Assembly (NCBI GenBank): GCA_963759955.1
Contig: CAVXCA010000104.1
Coordinates: forward strand, 1 to 64,000
Length of the DNA: 64,000 nucleotides
Direction: 5' to 3'
Source: Roseiarcus sp963759955
GTDB taxonomy: Bacteria; Pseudomonadota; Alphaproteobacteria; Rhizobiales; Beijerinckiaceae
In this document: positions 1-8,200 of the stretch, one piece after another
Layout: each line of letters opens with the position of its first letter
How positions within the stretch are numbered: the first letter of the stretch is position 1
The notes under the pieces: model-generated
Database searches by the model: none
What the model saw: only the letters and a program-made list of their open reading frames with translations
Told to the model about the DNA's origin: nothing
Translations under genes and position numbers: made by a program

Positions 1-222
1 ATCATCAGTTGTTTTGGAGTCGAGAGAGCCTCCAGTTTTGATAGCCCTGGAATCTTGGCTCGAAGACTGTCAATATCCAGTTCCCAGCGATCACAAACTC
101 CTCGCAAAGCGAGTTTCCTTCTTCTGAGAGCACCTGATCTTCGTGAGCGCCGACAGGCAGCGAGTTTGATTCGTGAACTGAGCGGCGGCGCTGAGAATCG
201 ACTGGAGTTTCTTCTCGAATGA
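1..222 (+). CDS. C-terminal end of an unrecognised protein (5' end outside window)
   Basis: An open frame runs from base 1 to a TGA at 220-222, giving 73 codons that end in a charged helical tail (RERRQAASLIRELSGG). I do not recognise a family. A perfect 8-bp hairpin follows 18 bases after the stop, which fits a gene end. Codon third positions are much less GC-rich than in the neighbouring genes, so the piece may be foreign or may not be coding. A competing open frame on the minus strand (5-634) has no better support. Confidence 0.3.
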   Translation: MISCFGVERASSFDSPGILARRLSISSSQRSQTPRKASFLLLRAPDLRERRQAASLIRELSGGAENRLEFLLE

Positions 223-240
223 GTGTTTCTCCAGGCAGAA

Positions 241-260
241 GCAGATGGCCTCCCATCTGC
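241..260 (+). terminator. Perfect hairpin after the partial frame
   Basis: gcagatgg and ccatctgc form a perfect 8-bp stem with a 4-base loop. No T-run follows, so termination is only a possibility. The rest of 223-369 holds nothing that I can assign. Confidence 0.35.
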
Positions 261-369
261 AATTCATAATCCCGCCTCGCTGGAGACGGCAGGGTTAGCG
301 GACTGCGACCATAGCACAAGCGAGGCGGTTCAAGCTCGCCGCCGTCGCCGTCCCTGCCTGGGGTCCGAC

Positions 370-884
370 TCACGAGCCGAGTTTGAGCAGCGCCTCGCGG
401 AACCGTTCGTGCCGCTCGGTGAGGTGAAGATAAAGCATTTCGTCGGCTTTGGACTTGCTGCGAATGATTCGGACCAGCGCCTCTTTTTCCTCGCGCTTCC
501 AGGAGCGAAGGCCGGGAACCAGAGCCAGGAGCAGGGCAAAATTTTCGAAGTTGGCGCGTTCTGAAGCCGTCCACTGTGACGTATCCGTGGCGAGAATCCG
601 CGCGACCTTGCGCACCGATTCCTTGCGCGCACACCGCGCTGCTGTTGCCTTCGAAATTCCCGCGCCATTTGCCGATTCACTTGCAGGCCAATATTGCGCG
701 TGCTGAAGCGGTCCCACGCTCCCACTTCGGTGCCCGGCAGTTCATAGAACACGTGCCCAGATGCGAGGCGGCGCAAAGTTCTGGGGGCGTCCGGTATTTC
801 GGGTCGGCGGCAATCTTCGCTTTCTCCCGTTCCGCCAGTCGCACCGGCGCGCCCCGGCCGGAAGCCCAGCTTCCGATAAAACGC
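370..884 (-). pseudogene. Multiply frameshifted remnant of a GNAT-like protein
   Basis: Reading from 884 downwards, protein-like sequence continues across three frames. It begins with FYRKLGFRPG, a typical GNAT acetyltransferase strand-loop. Next come VRLAEREKAKIAADPKYRTP (another frame), then RTLRRLASGHVFYELPGTEV through NRQMAREF (first frame again), and finally KESVRKVARILATDTSQW through RFREALLKLGS ending at a stop at 370 (third frame). At least three indels are needed to join them, so the gene is dead. The upstream half is missing: the homology stops exactly where chemoreceptor sequence begins on the other strand at about 884. The assignment to GNAT rests on the short N-terminal motif only. 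Confidence 0.5.
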
Positions 885-1354
885 GCGCCGGCGACGCGGG
901 TCGCGGCTTCTCCGTGGTCGCTTCGGAAGTGCGCGCCCTGGCGCAGCGTTCGGCCGAAGCCGCCAAGGAAATCAAGGCGCTGATTTCCGCCTCGGCGACG
1001 CAGGTGGAGCACGGGGTCAAGCTCGTCGGCGAAACCGGCAAGTCGCTCGAGCGGATGATGGCCCAGGTGGTCGAGATCAACACGGTCGTCGGCGAGATCG
1101 CCAACGGCGCCAGGGAGCAGGCGACCGGGCTCGTCGAAGTCAACACCGCCATCAACCAGATGGACCAGATGACGCAGCGCAATGCGGCGATGGTCGAGGA
1201 ATCGACCGCGGCGACCCACACGCTTTCGCAAGAGACCGCGCAACTCGCCGACCTGATCGGCCAATTCCGCATCGGCGGCGTCAACACCGGCGAGGCGCGG
1301 GGGAACGCGGCGCAGGCGGGGAGCCCAGCGCGGGCGGCGAAGCGGGTCGCCTGA
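884..1354 (+). pseudogene. 3' fragment of a methyl-accepting chemotaxis protein gene
   Basis: From about 884 the frame encodes RAGDAGRGFSVVASEVRALA and then the rest of an MCP signalling domain, ending GQFRIGG and a short Ala/Arg-rich tail before the stop at 1352-1354. This is only the last ~155 residues of a receptor. The conserved hairpin tip is cut just after the expected LNAGVEAA segment, and the membrane, sensor and HAMP regions are absent. Upstream codons to 761 are not receptor-like and belong to the opposite-strand remnant. It is clearly paralogous to the receptor at 21.6-23.5 kb. A truncated piece like this could not sense a ligand. Confidence 0.75.
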
Positions 1355-1778
1355 GCGAACGGCCGGACGCGTCGGCTGCGGGGACCGGCGCGGTCGCCGA
1401 GCTTTAGCCGTCGAAAAATGCTCCCGCGCCGTTAAGGCCGCGACAGGTCCTCAGCGATGGCGTTGGGTTTCCCGAGCCTTCCTCTATGAGCCCCGCGCTC
1501 ATCGAAGGTCGGTGTTTGCGACGGCCGTGGAACGCGTCCGCCTCGGCAATCCCAATCGTGCCGAGGCGAACGGGTCGTGTCCCCGGGCGTGGTGTAAGGG
1601 CGTCGGCATTACGGCGCGTAGCGCCTTCCCCTTTTGCAACCGCCGCCGGCTTGGGCGAGGGTGGACGCCTCGCCGCAGAGCGTGGACCGTCCGCAGCGCC
1701 AGCGCCAACCCAGGACGGAGCGCCGTCACTCGGTTGGCGTGTGTCGAGTCGTGGGCGCAATCCACGCTTGTCACGCCC
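1355..1778. other. Gene-free interval with dispersed repeat copy 1
   Basis: No convincing coding region. It contains repeat copy 1 (1577-1700) and GTCGAAAAATGCTC at 1410-1423, which resembles half of a palindromic intergenic element common in Hyphomicrobiales. Open frames here overlap each other on both strands and none has a ribosome site or recognisable family. Confidence 0.6.
1577..1700. repeat. Dispersed intergenic repeat, copy 1
   Basis: About 124 bases aligned by eye with copy 2 at 2222-2344. Shared blocks include gcgtcgg, agcgcctt, ttgcaaccgcc, tcgccgcagagcg and ccgcagcgcc, in the same order and with almost the same spacing (one single-base gap). Both copies have the same orientation. 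Confidence 0.65.
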
Positions 1779-1994
1779 TCAATGCGTGCGCATGTGGCCC
1801 AGAGGAATGATTTCGCGCGAAGGTCGCCTTCTGCCCGCGCTGCACTCGTGACGCGCCTGCGCCGAGGCTAGATCGAGGAAGTACATCAACAGCGGCGATC
1901 CTGCTCCCGCGAGCATATTCCTCAGCGTTGTCAGCATCATCACCGCGTAGTTGAGCCGGTCCTCCCGTTCGTGAAACGTCTTTGAATTTTCCAT
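1779..1994 (-). CDS. Small hypothetical protein, 71 aa
   Basis: Starts ATG at 1994 with a strong Shine-Dalgarno (AGGGGG) about five bases upstream, which is the main reason to accept it. The first ~50 residues look like a real soluble helical protein: MENSKTFHEREDRLNYAV followed by a hydrophobic helix (MMLTTLRNMLAGAGSPLLMYFL). The last ~20 residues are Arg/Pro-rich and may be read-through of an eroded end. No family recognised, and no operon partner. An AT-richer stretch upstream (2000-2210) could carry its promoter. Confidence 0.55.
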   Translation of the reverse strand: MENSKTFHEREDRLNYAVMMLTTLRNMLAGAGSPLLMYFLDLASAQARHECSAGRRRPSREIIPLGHMRTH

Positions 1995-2378
1995 TGTGGC
2001 CCCCTAGGTTACGCAACTTATGCCGTTATCATTCGGCGGGTGGCGGATCACGCCGCAGTCGCAAAAGAAGCGCCACCCGTTCGTGATTGCGGTCGCATGG
2101 GTAGTATACACAGGCCCACGTGACAAAAATCCGTGATCGACAGTGTTGCGACGTTTTATTCTAATTGGGAGTTTGGCGTTCAATTAGCAAACGTTATTCC
2201 CCCGCGGGCGTAATTCCGATCGCGTCCCAAGTCGCGGCGCAACGGCGTCGGACTTAGAGCGCGCAGCGCCTTTCCCGTTGCAACCGCCCCCGGTCTGCGC
2301 GACGCTGGTCGCTTCGCCGCAGAGCGAGGACCGGCCGCAGCGCCGGCCGCCGGGGCGAGAGGAAACGAGGAGGCCAAC
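1995..2378. other. Gene-free interval, AT-richer, with dispersed repeat copy 2
   Basis: Lies between two divergent genes, so it probably holds promoters for both. Bases 2100-2200 are clearly AT-richer than the surroundings. Repeat copy 2 occupies 2222-2344, ending just upstream of the dioxygenase start. Confidence 0.5.
2222..2344. repeat. Dispersed intergenic repeat, copy 2
   Basis: Second copy of the ~125 bp repeat (see 1577-1700), same orientation. It sits 34 bases before the ATG of the dioxygenase gene, so part of it may be transcribed as leader. Confidence 0.65.
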
Positions 2379-3290
2379 ATGGCGGTCCAGCATTTCGATG
2401 CCGACGCGTTGACGGCGGCGGCGCTTCGCAGCGTCGAGGGAGCGAAAGACCCGCGCGCCAAGGAGGTCCTGACCAGCCTCATCCGCCATCTCCACGGCTT
2501 CGTGCGCGAGGTGCGGCCGACGCCCGAGGAGTGGATGGCGGGGATCGAGCTCATGATCGAGACCGGCCGTTGGAGCGACGACAAGCGCAACGAATTCATC
2601 CTGATGTCGGACACGCTCGGCGTCTCGATGCTGGTCGACTTTCTCCATTACGGCAAGCCCGAGGGCTGCACCGAGTCGACGGTGCTCGGCCCGTTCTTCG
2701 TCGAGGGCGCGCCGGAGCTGCCGCTCGGCGCCAGCATCGCCAAGCCCGGCACGCCGGGCGAGCCATGCGTCGTCACCGGCGCCGTGCGCGATCCCCAGGG
2801 ACGGCCGATCGCGGGGGCGCTTCTCGACGTCTGGGAGGGGGACGGCGAGGGCTTCTATGACGTGCAAAGGCCCGGCGGCATGAACCTGCGCGGTCGTTTC
2901 CGCACCGGTCCCGACGGTAAGTTCTGGCTCAAGTGCGTGCGCCCGACGAGCTATCCCGTGCCGACCGATGGTCCGGCGGGCCGGCTGCTGAAGGCCGCTG
3001 GACGCCACCCGATGCGCCCGGGTCATCTGCACACCATGCTCGCCGCGCCGGGCTTCGCGACGCTCGTCACCCATCTCTTCGTGCGCGGCGATCCCTATCT
3101 CGACTCGGACGCGGTGTTCGGGATGAAGGACTCGCTGATCGTCGATTTCGACCGCACGCACTCCGCCGAGGACGCCGCCCGCTTCGGCATGGCAGCGCCG
3201 TTCTATCGCGCGCACTACGACTTCGTGCTCAAGCCGGCGGCCGGTGCCGCGGGCGGCGCGCCTCGCCTGTCGGCGTTCTCGCCCTCTTAA
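2379..3290 (+). CDS. Intradiol ring-cleavage dioxygenase (catechol/hydroxyquinol 1,2-dioxygenase type)
   Basis: Opens catechol-type aromatic rings between the two hydroxyls using non-haem Fe(III) and O2. The 303-residue protein has an N-terminal helical dimerisation domain (about 1-100) and the intradiol beta-sandwich. The four expected iron ligands are visible: Tyr160 (GFYDVQ), Tyr192 (TSYPVPTDGPAG), His216 and His218 (RPGHLHTM). The N-terminal helical domain points to the catechol/hydroxyquinol 1,2-dioxygenase branch and not to protocatechuate 3,4-dioxygenase. GGAGG lies 5-10 bases before the ATG. No other aromatic-pathway genes are adjacent, so the substrate is not settled by context. The last ~20 residues are Ala/Gly-rich and variable. 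Confidence 0.88.
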   Translation: MAVQHFDADALTAAALRSVEGAKDPRAKEVLTSLIRHLHGFVREVRPTPEEWMAGIELMIETGRWSDDKRNEFILMSDTLGVSMLVDFLHYGKPEGCTESTVLGPFFVEGAPELPLGASIAKPGTPGEPCVVTGAVRDPQGRPIAGALLDVWEGDGEGFYDVQRPGGMNLRGRFRTGPDGKFWLKCVRPTSYPVPTDGPAGRLLKAAGRHPMRPGHLHTMLAAPGFATLVTHLFVRGDPYLDSDAVFGMKDSLIVDFDRTHSAEDAARFGMAAPFYRAHYDFVLKPAAGAAGGAPRLSAFSPS

Positions 3291-3385
3291 CGACATTGTC
3301 GTATATCCTGCGGCTCGACGGCGCGCTTGGCGTCGGGTTTCGCCGGCGGCTCGGCAGCGGTCCGGCGAGCGGAGGGGGACCTGCT

Positions 3386-3835
3386 GTGAGCCGAATCGTC
3401 TACGTCCTGAACGGCCCCAACCTCAATTTGCTCGGCAAGCGCCAGCCAGAGATCTACGGCGATGAGACGCTCGCCGAAGTCGAGGCCGCCTGCCGCCGCG
3501 CCGGCGCCGAATTCAAGCTCACGATCGAGTTCCGCCAGAGCAATCGCGAATACGAGCTCATCGACTGGATCCACGAGGCGCGCGAGCGGGCGGGCGGCAT
3601 CGTCATCAACCCGGCCGCTTTCTCCCACACCTCGGTCGCGATCCTCGACGCGCTCGCCGCGTTCGAGGGGCCGATCCTCGAGGTGCACATCTCCAACATC
3701 CACAAGCGCGAGCCGTTCCGCCATCATTCCTACGTCTCCGGCGTCGCCTCGGGGGTGATCGCCGGCTTCGGCGTCCAGGGCTACGCGCTGGCGCTGCAGC
3801 GCATGGCGCGGCTCATCGACGACAAGAAGGGCTGA
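3386..3835 (+). CDS. aroQ: 3-dehydroquinate dehydratase, type II
   Basis: Third step of the shikimate pathway: dehydrates 3-dehydroquinate to 3-dehydroshikimate. The 149 residues match the usual length of type II enzymes. Visible signatures are NGPNLNLLGKRQPEIYG (residues 9-25, with the catalytic Tyr24), the NPAAFSHTSVAI segment with the catalytic His, and EVHISNIHKREPFRHHS. I chose GTG at 3386 because GGAGGGGG stands about ten bases before it and the protein then begins with the family's normal MSRIVYVLNGPN; an upstream extension of the frame is not conserved sequence. It stands alone here and not in the accB/accC context often seen in proteobacteria. Confidence 0.93.
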   Translation: MSRIVYVLNGPNLNLLGKRQPEIYGDETLAEVEAACRRAGAEFKLTIEFRQSNREYELIDWIHEARERAGGIVINPAAFSHTSVAILDALAAFEGPILEVHISNIHKREPFRHHSYVSGVASGVIAGFGVQGYALALQRMARLIDDKKG

Positions 3836-3918
3836 CGCGCGCCCGCTGCGGTGCGCGCAAGCGTTTGCAACCAGGCGCCCGAAGAAGGCCGCGGGGCGCA
3901 GGACTCGAAGAAGCGCAT

Positions 3919-4827
3919 ATGAAAGCGATCGTATGCCCGCGGTATGGCCCGCCTGACGTTCTTCGGCTCGCCGAGGTCCCCACGCCGGTTCCGAAAGACA
4001 ACGAGGTCCGCGTCAGGATCGGGGCGGCGGCGGTGACGTCGAGCGACTGTCACGTCAGGGGATTCAAGGTTCCGCTCAAGTTCTGGATTCCGATGGCGTT
4101 GGCGATCGGCGTCGCAAGACCGAGGCAGCCGATCCTGGGCATGGCGCTGGCGGGAGAAATCGACGCTGCCGGCAAGGACGTTCGACGATTCAAGACGGGC
4201 GACCGCGTTTTCGCCCACACGATGATGCGTTTCGGCGCCTATTCCGAATACGCGTGCCTGCCGGAAAACAGCGCCGTGGCGCCGGCGCCGCGCGCCATGA
4301 CCGATGAGGAAGCCGCCGCCGTTCCTTTCGGCGGCCTGTTGGCGCTGCATTTTCTCAAGGGCAAGATCCGCAGCGGACAGAATGCGCTCGTTTATGGAGC
4401 TTCCGGGGCGGTCGGAACGTCCGCGGTGCAGCTCGCCAAATACTTTGGCGCGGAAGTGACCGGCGTTTGCAGCGGCGCGAATATGGAGTTGGCGCGAAGT
4501 CTGGGGGCCGATCGCGCGATCGATTACACGACCGACGATTTCACCAAACGAGCGGAGCGTTACGACCTCGTCTTCGACGCCGTCGGCAAAATCTCCAGTT
4601 CGCAGGGCGAGAAGGCGTTGGCCCCCGGCGGGATATTCATATCGGTGAATGGAAAGGGCAATCTGAAGCCGCCGAGCGGCGATCTCGTTCTGCTCAAGGA
4701 GCTGATTGAATCCGGGCGGTTCAAAGCCGTCATCGACAGGCGCTATCCCATCGAACAAATTGTCGAGGCCCACAGGTATGTCGACAAAGGGCACAAGAAG
4801 GGAAACGTCGTCGTCACCATAAAGTAG
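3919..4827 (+). CDS. NAD(P)-dependent alcohol dehydrogenase / quinone oxidoreductase (MDR family)
   Basis: A 302-residue medium-chain dehydrogenase/reductase of the zinc-free quinone-oxidoreductase type. It starts MKAIVCPRYGPPDVL, typical for the family, has the GroES-like fold up to ~120 and a Rossmann motif (YGASGAVGTSAVQLAKYFGA) near residues 150-170. The zinc-binding cysteine cluster of true alcohol dehydrogenases is absent. The ATG at 3919 is preferred over one at 3865 because homology begins there, although no strong ribosome site is visible. It follows aroQ by 83 bases but has no pathway link. The substrate is unknown. Confidence 0.8.
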   Translation: MKAIVCPRYGPPDVLRLAEVPTPVPKDNEVRVRIGAAAVTSSDCHVRGFKVPLKFWIPMALAIGVARPRQPILGMALAGEIDAAGKDVRRFKTGDRVFAHTMMRFGAYSEYACLPENSAVAPAPRAMTDEEAAAVPFGGLLALHFLKGKIRSGQNALVYGASGAVGTSAVQLAKYFGAEVTGVCSGANMELARSLGADRAIDYTTDDFTKRAERYDLVFDAVGKISSSQGEKALAPGGIFISVNGKGNLKPPSGDLVLLKELIESGRFKAVIDRRYPIEQIVEAHRYVDKGHKKGNVVVTIK

Positions 4828-5211
4828 AGCGTGGCGAATTCAGTTGCGAACGTATCAGCGAGCAAGCTTGTCGCCGGGATTTGCCGCCCGGTCGACGACC
4901 TTGGCGCCGCGCAAGTTTGCCCAATTGCGCGCCTGTCGCAGCGCGCGCAATCGTTTACCGGAGTCCATACGAAAAAGTGGGGCGGCGGGCGAGCGGCGGG
5001 AAGAACCGACCGCGACGCCAATCGAACTTCGGCGTCGCGCCGCGGCGGGGCGGACGCCTTCGGCGGCGGATTTGCGGGCAGGGGATTGACGCCCCTAGCG
5101 CGGCGATATGATTTAGCTCGCGTCGGGCGGGCATAAATGCCGGGCCGCCTGCGGCCGCCGTTCGAGGCCGAGACGGCATCGGCGAGGCCTTGCGCCTCGG
5201 GGTTGAGGAAG
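4828..5211. other. Gene-free interval ahead of the STAND NTPase
   Basis: No recognisable gene; short overlapping frames are Arg/Ala-rich and unsupported. The 3' part carries a candidate sigma-70-type promoter at 5086-5112. Confidence 0.5.
5086..5112 (+). promoter_or_regulatory. Candidate promoter for the STAND NTPase gene
   Basis: TTGACG (5086-5091) and TATGAT (5107-5112) each match five of six consensus bases but are only 15 bases apart, two short of ideal. It would leave a leader of about 90 bases. Confidence 0.4.
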
Positions 5212-8200
5212 ATGGAGACGCGCAAGGAATACCGCATCTTCATTTCGTCGCCCTCGGACGTCGCCGCCGAGCGGCAGCGGGTCGAGCGCGTCGTCGCGCG
5301 TCTTGGCGGCGAAATTGGCGGCGCCGCGAAGCTGACGGTCATCAGGTGGGAATCTTTCTACTACACCGCCGATAAGGACTTTCAGGCGCAGATCGTCCCG
5401 CCTTCGCAAACCGACCTCGTGCTGTGCATCTTGTGGAAGCGTCTCGGCTCGCCGTTGCCGGTGAGTTATCGCCGCGATGACGGCTCGACGCCGACCGGCA
5501 CCGAATTCGAGTTCGAGGACGCGATGAGGGCGACGCGCGAGCGCGGCGCGCCCGACGTGCTGACCTACCGCAAGACCGCCGAGGTGTTGTTGAGCGCCGA
5601 GCGGCTCGACCAGGAGCGTGCGCAGTGGCTCGCGTTCAATCGTTTCTGGCGCCAGTGGTTCGTCGGCGAAGCGGGCCATTTCATCGCCGGCTACCATGAT
5701 TTCGTTACCACCGACGAATTCGAGGCGTTGGTCGAGCAGCACCTGCGCCAATGGCTGGAGCGCCATGGCGTCCTCGGCGGCGGAGCAGTGGTCTGGCCGG
5801 TCGAACGGCTGGGGTCGCCGTTTCGCGGCCTGGAGCCGTTCGACGAGGATCACGCCCCAGTGTTTTTCGGCCGCCGACGCGTCGTCGAACAATTGCGCGA
5901 ACGGTTGAGCGAGGCCGAACGGCCGTTTCTGCTGGTGCTGGGCATGAGCGGCGCGGGCAAGTCGTCGCTGGTGCGGGCGGGGCTCGCGCCGCGCCTTCGC
6001 CAGCCCGGCGCGGTTCCCGGCGTCGACGTCTGGCGGCGCGCGACGATCAGGCCGACCGAATCGGGCGGCGATCTCCTTCTCGGCTTGGCGAACGCGCTCT
6101 ACGCGCCCGAGGCGCTGGCCGAACTCGCGGCGGGCGACAACGCGACGCCGGCGGAATTCGCCGCTCTCGCGCGCTCCGCGCCGCTCGCCGCGGCCAACGC
6201 GGTCCATCAGGCGGTGAAGCGCATCGCCGCGGCGCTGCAGCGGGCGGAGGGGTTCGATCGGCCGGCGCAGGTTCGGCTGCTGCTGGTCGTCGATCAGCTC
6301 GAGGAAGTCTTTCAGTTCGCGCGCGAGGGCGTCGAAGCCTTCGCGGCGGCGCTCGCGGCGCTCGTTCGCTCCGGCGGCGTGTGGGTCGTGGCGACGATGC
6401 GCAGCGACTTCTATGCCGAGTTCCAATCGGTCGCCGAGCTGGTCGCGCTGAAGAGCGAGGGCCTCTCGTTCGATCTCGCGCCGCCGAGCCCTGCGGAGAT
6501 CGAGGAAATCGTCCGGGCGCCGGCCAAAGCGGCGGGCCTGAGTTACAAACGGCGCGGGCCATCCGGCGAAGGCCTCGACGACGAACTCATCGCCGCGGCG
6601 CGCCAGCCCGGCTCCTTGCCGCTGTTGCAGTTCACGCTCGACGAGCTGTTCAACGACCGCGACCGCGCCGAGAGCGCGTTGACCATCGCCGCTTACGATC
6701 GCCTCGGCGGACTCGAAGGGGCGATCGAACGGCGAGCGGAAAGCGCGTTCGGCGCGCTCGACGCGAGCGCGCAAGCCGAGCTGCCGGCGCTGCTGCGCGA
6801 GATGGTGACCTGGGCGGGATTGGAAACCGCAAGCGGGCGTGTCGGCCGGCGCGAGCGGCTCGTCAGGCCGGAGGGCCGCGCGCGCCTGCTCGAGGCGTTC
6901 GTCGCCGCGCGCCTGCTGATCGCCGACGGGCCGTGGGTCCGTCTCGCCCACGAAGCGTTCATCAGCCGCTGGCCGCGCGCCGCCGCGCTGATCGAGACCG
7001 ATCGCGAGTTCCTGCGCGCGCGGGCGCGAGTCGAGGCGGCCGAGACGCAATGGCGCCAGGAAGGGCGCCGACCTGAATTTCTGCTGCCGCGCGGGCGCCC
7101 GCTCGCCGAGGCCGCCGAAATCCTCGCCCAGCGTCGCGACGCGCTCGACGGCGCGGCGATCGCGTTCATCGAGGCGTCGCAGGACGCGGAAAACGCCCGG
7201 CTCGACGAGGAGCGGCGGCGCGACGCGGAACGGCTGCGCGCCGAAGAAGCGGCCAAGCGCAAACGTCTCGAACGTTTCGCGGCCATCGTCACCGCGCTGT
7301 TGCTGATCGCCGTCGGCGCGGCGGTCTATGCGCTCGATCAGCGCCGCGTCGCGATCGACCGCGCCGTGCAGGCGGAGCACAATTTCGCGCTCGCGCTCGA
7401 CGCGACCTCCGGTCTCGTGGCGAGGGTCCAGGCAGGCGGCATCACCGTCGCCGTCTCGCGCGCTCTGCTGACCGCCGCCCAAGACGTGATCGATCGGCTG
7501 AAGTCGATCGAGGACGCGCCGGCCGTCGGCGAAGCGCGCATTCGTCTTCTGGACGCGTTCGCGGCTCTGCATCTGCGCGAAGGCCGCACGAGCCAAGCGC
7601 TCGGCGAGGCGCACGAAGCCGAGTCGATCGCGCGCGCGCTCGCCGCGCTAAGCGCGCCCGATCCCAAAGCGGCGCCGCTGCTCGCCGCCAGCGAAGAAAA
7701 GGTCGGAGAGGTCGAGATCGCCTCCGGCGCGATCGCGCAAGCCGCCGCCGAATTCGATGAGGCGCGGACCTTCGCCGATCCGGCCGCCGCCGCCGTTCCC
7801 GACGATGGCGCTCGGCAGGACTTGCGCGCGCTCGTCCACCGCGGCTTGGGCGAAGTCTCGGCCGCCCGCGGCGACATCCGCGGCGCGCTGGCCGAGTTTG
7901 GGGCCGCCGTGTCGGCGCTCGACCGGCCGGCGATCACGGCGTCGAACGACGCCTCTTGGCAGCAGGGCCTCGTCATCGCGCGGATGCGCCTCGCCGACGC
8001 GCTGCTGGCGCAGGGCGATTTCGCCAAAGGGGCCGAGGCGTACCGCGAGGCGGCGGACGCCACGCAGGCGATCAGCGATCAGTATCCCGCCCACGGCGGA
8101 TATTCCGCCACGCTCGCCCTTGCGCGCCGCGGCCAAGGCGACGCGCTGGCGCGCTCTGGCGATTGGCAGGGCGCGATCAAGGCCTACCAGAGCGCGCTGG

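Noticed and set aside
5..634. 209-codon minus-strand frame at the left edge
   Set aside because: It crosses the GNAT-like remnant in the wrong frame and has no family or ribosome site; the plus-strand frame 1-222 fits the hairpin better.
5113..7614. 833-codon open frame opposite the STAND NTPase gene
   Set aside because: Shadow of a high-GC gene: Arg/Ala/Asp-rich, no family, no ribosome site; the plus-strand protein has clear domains.
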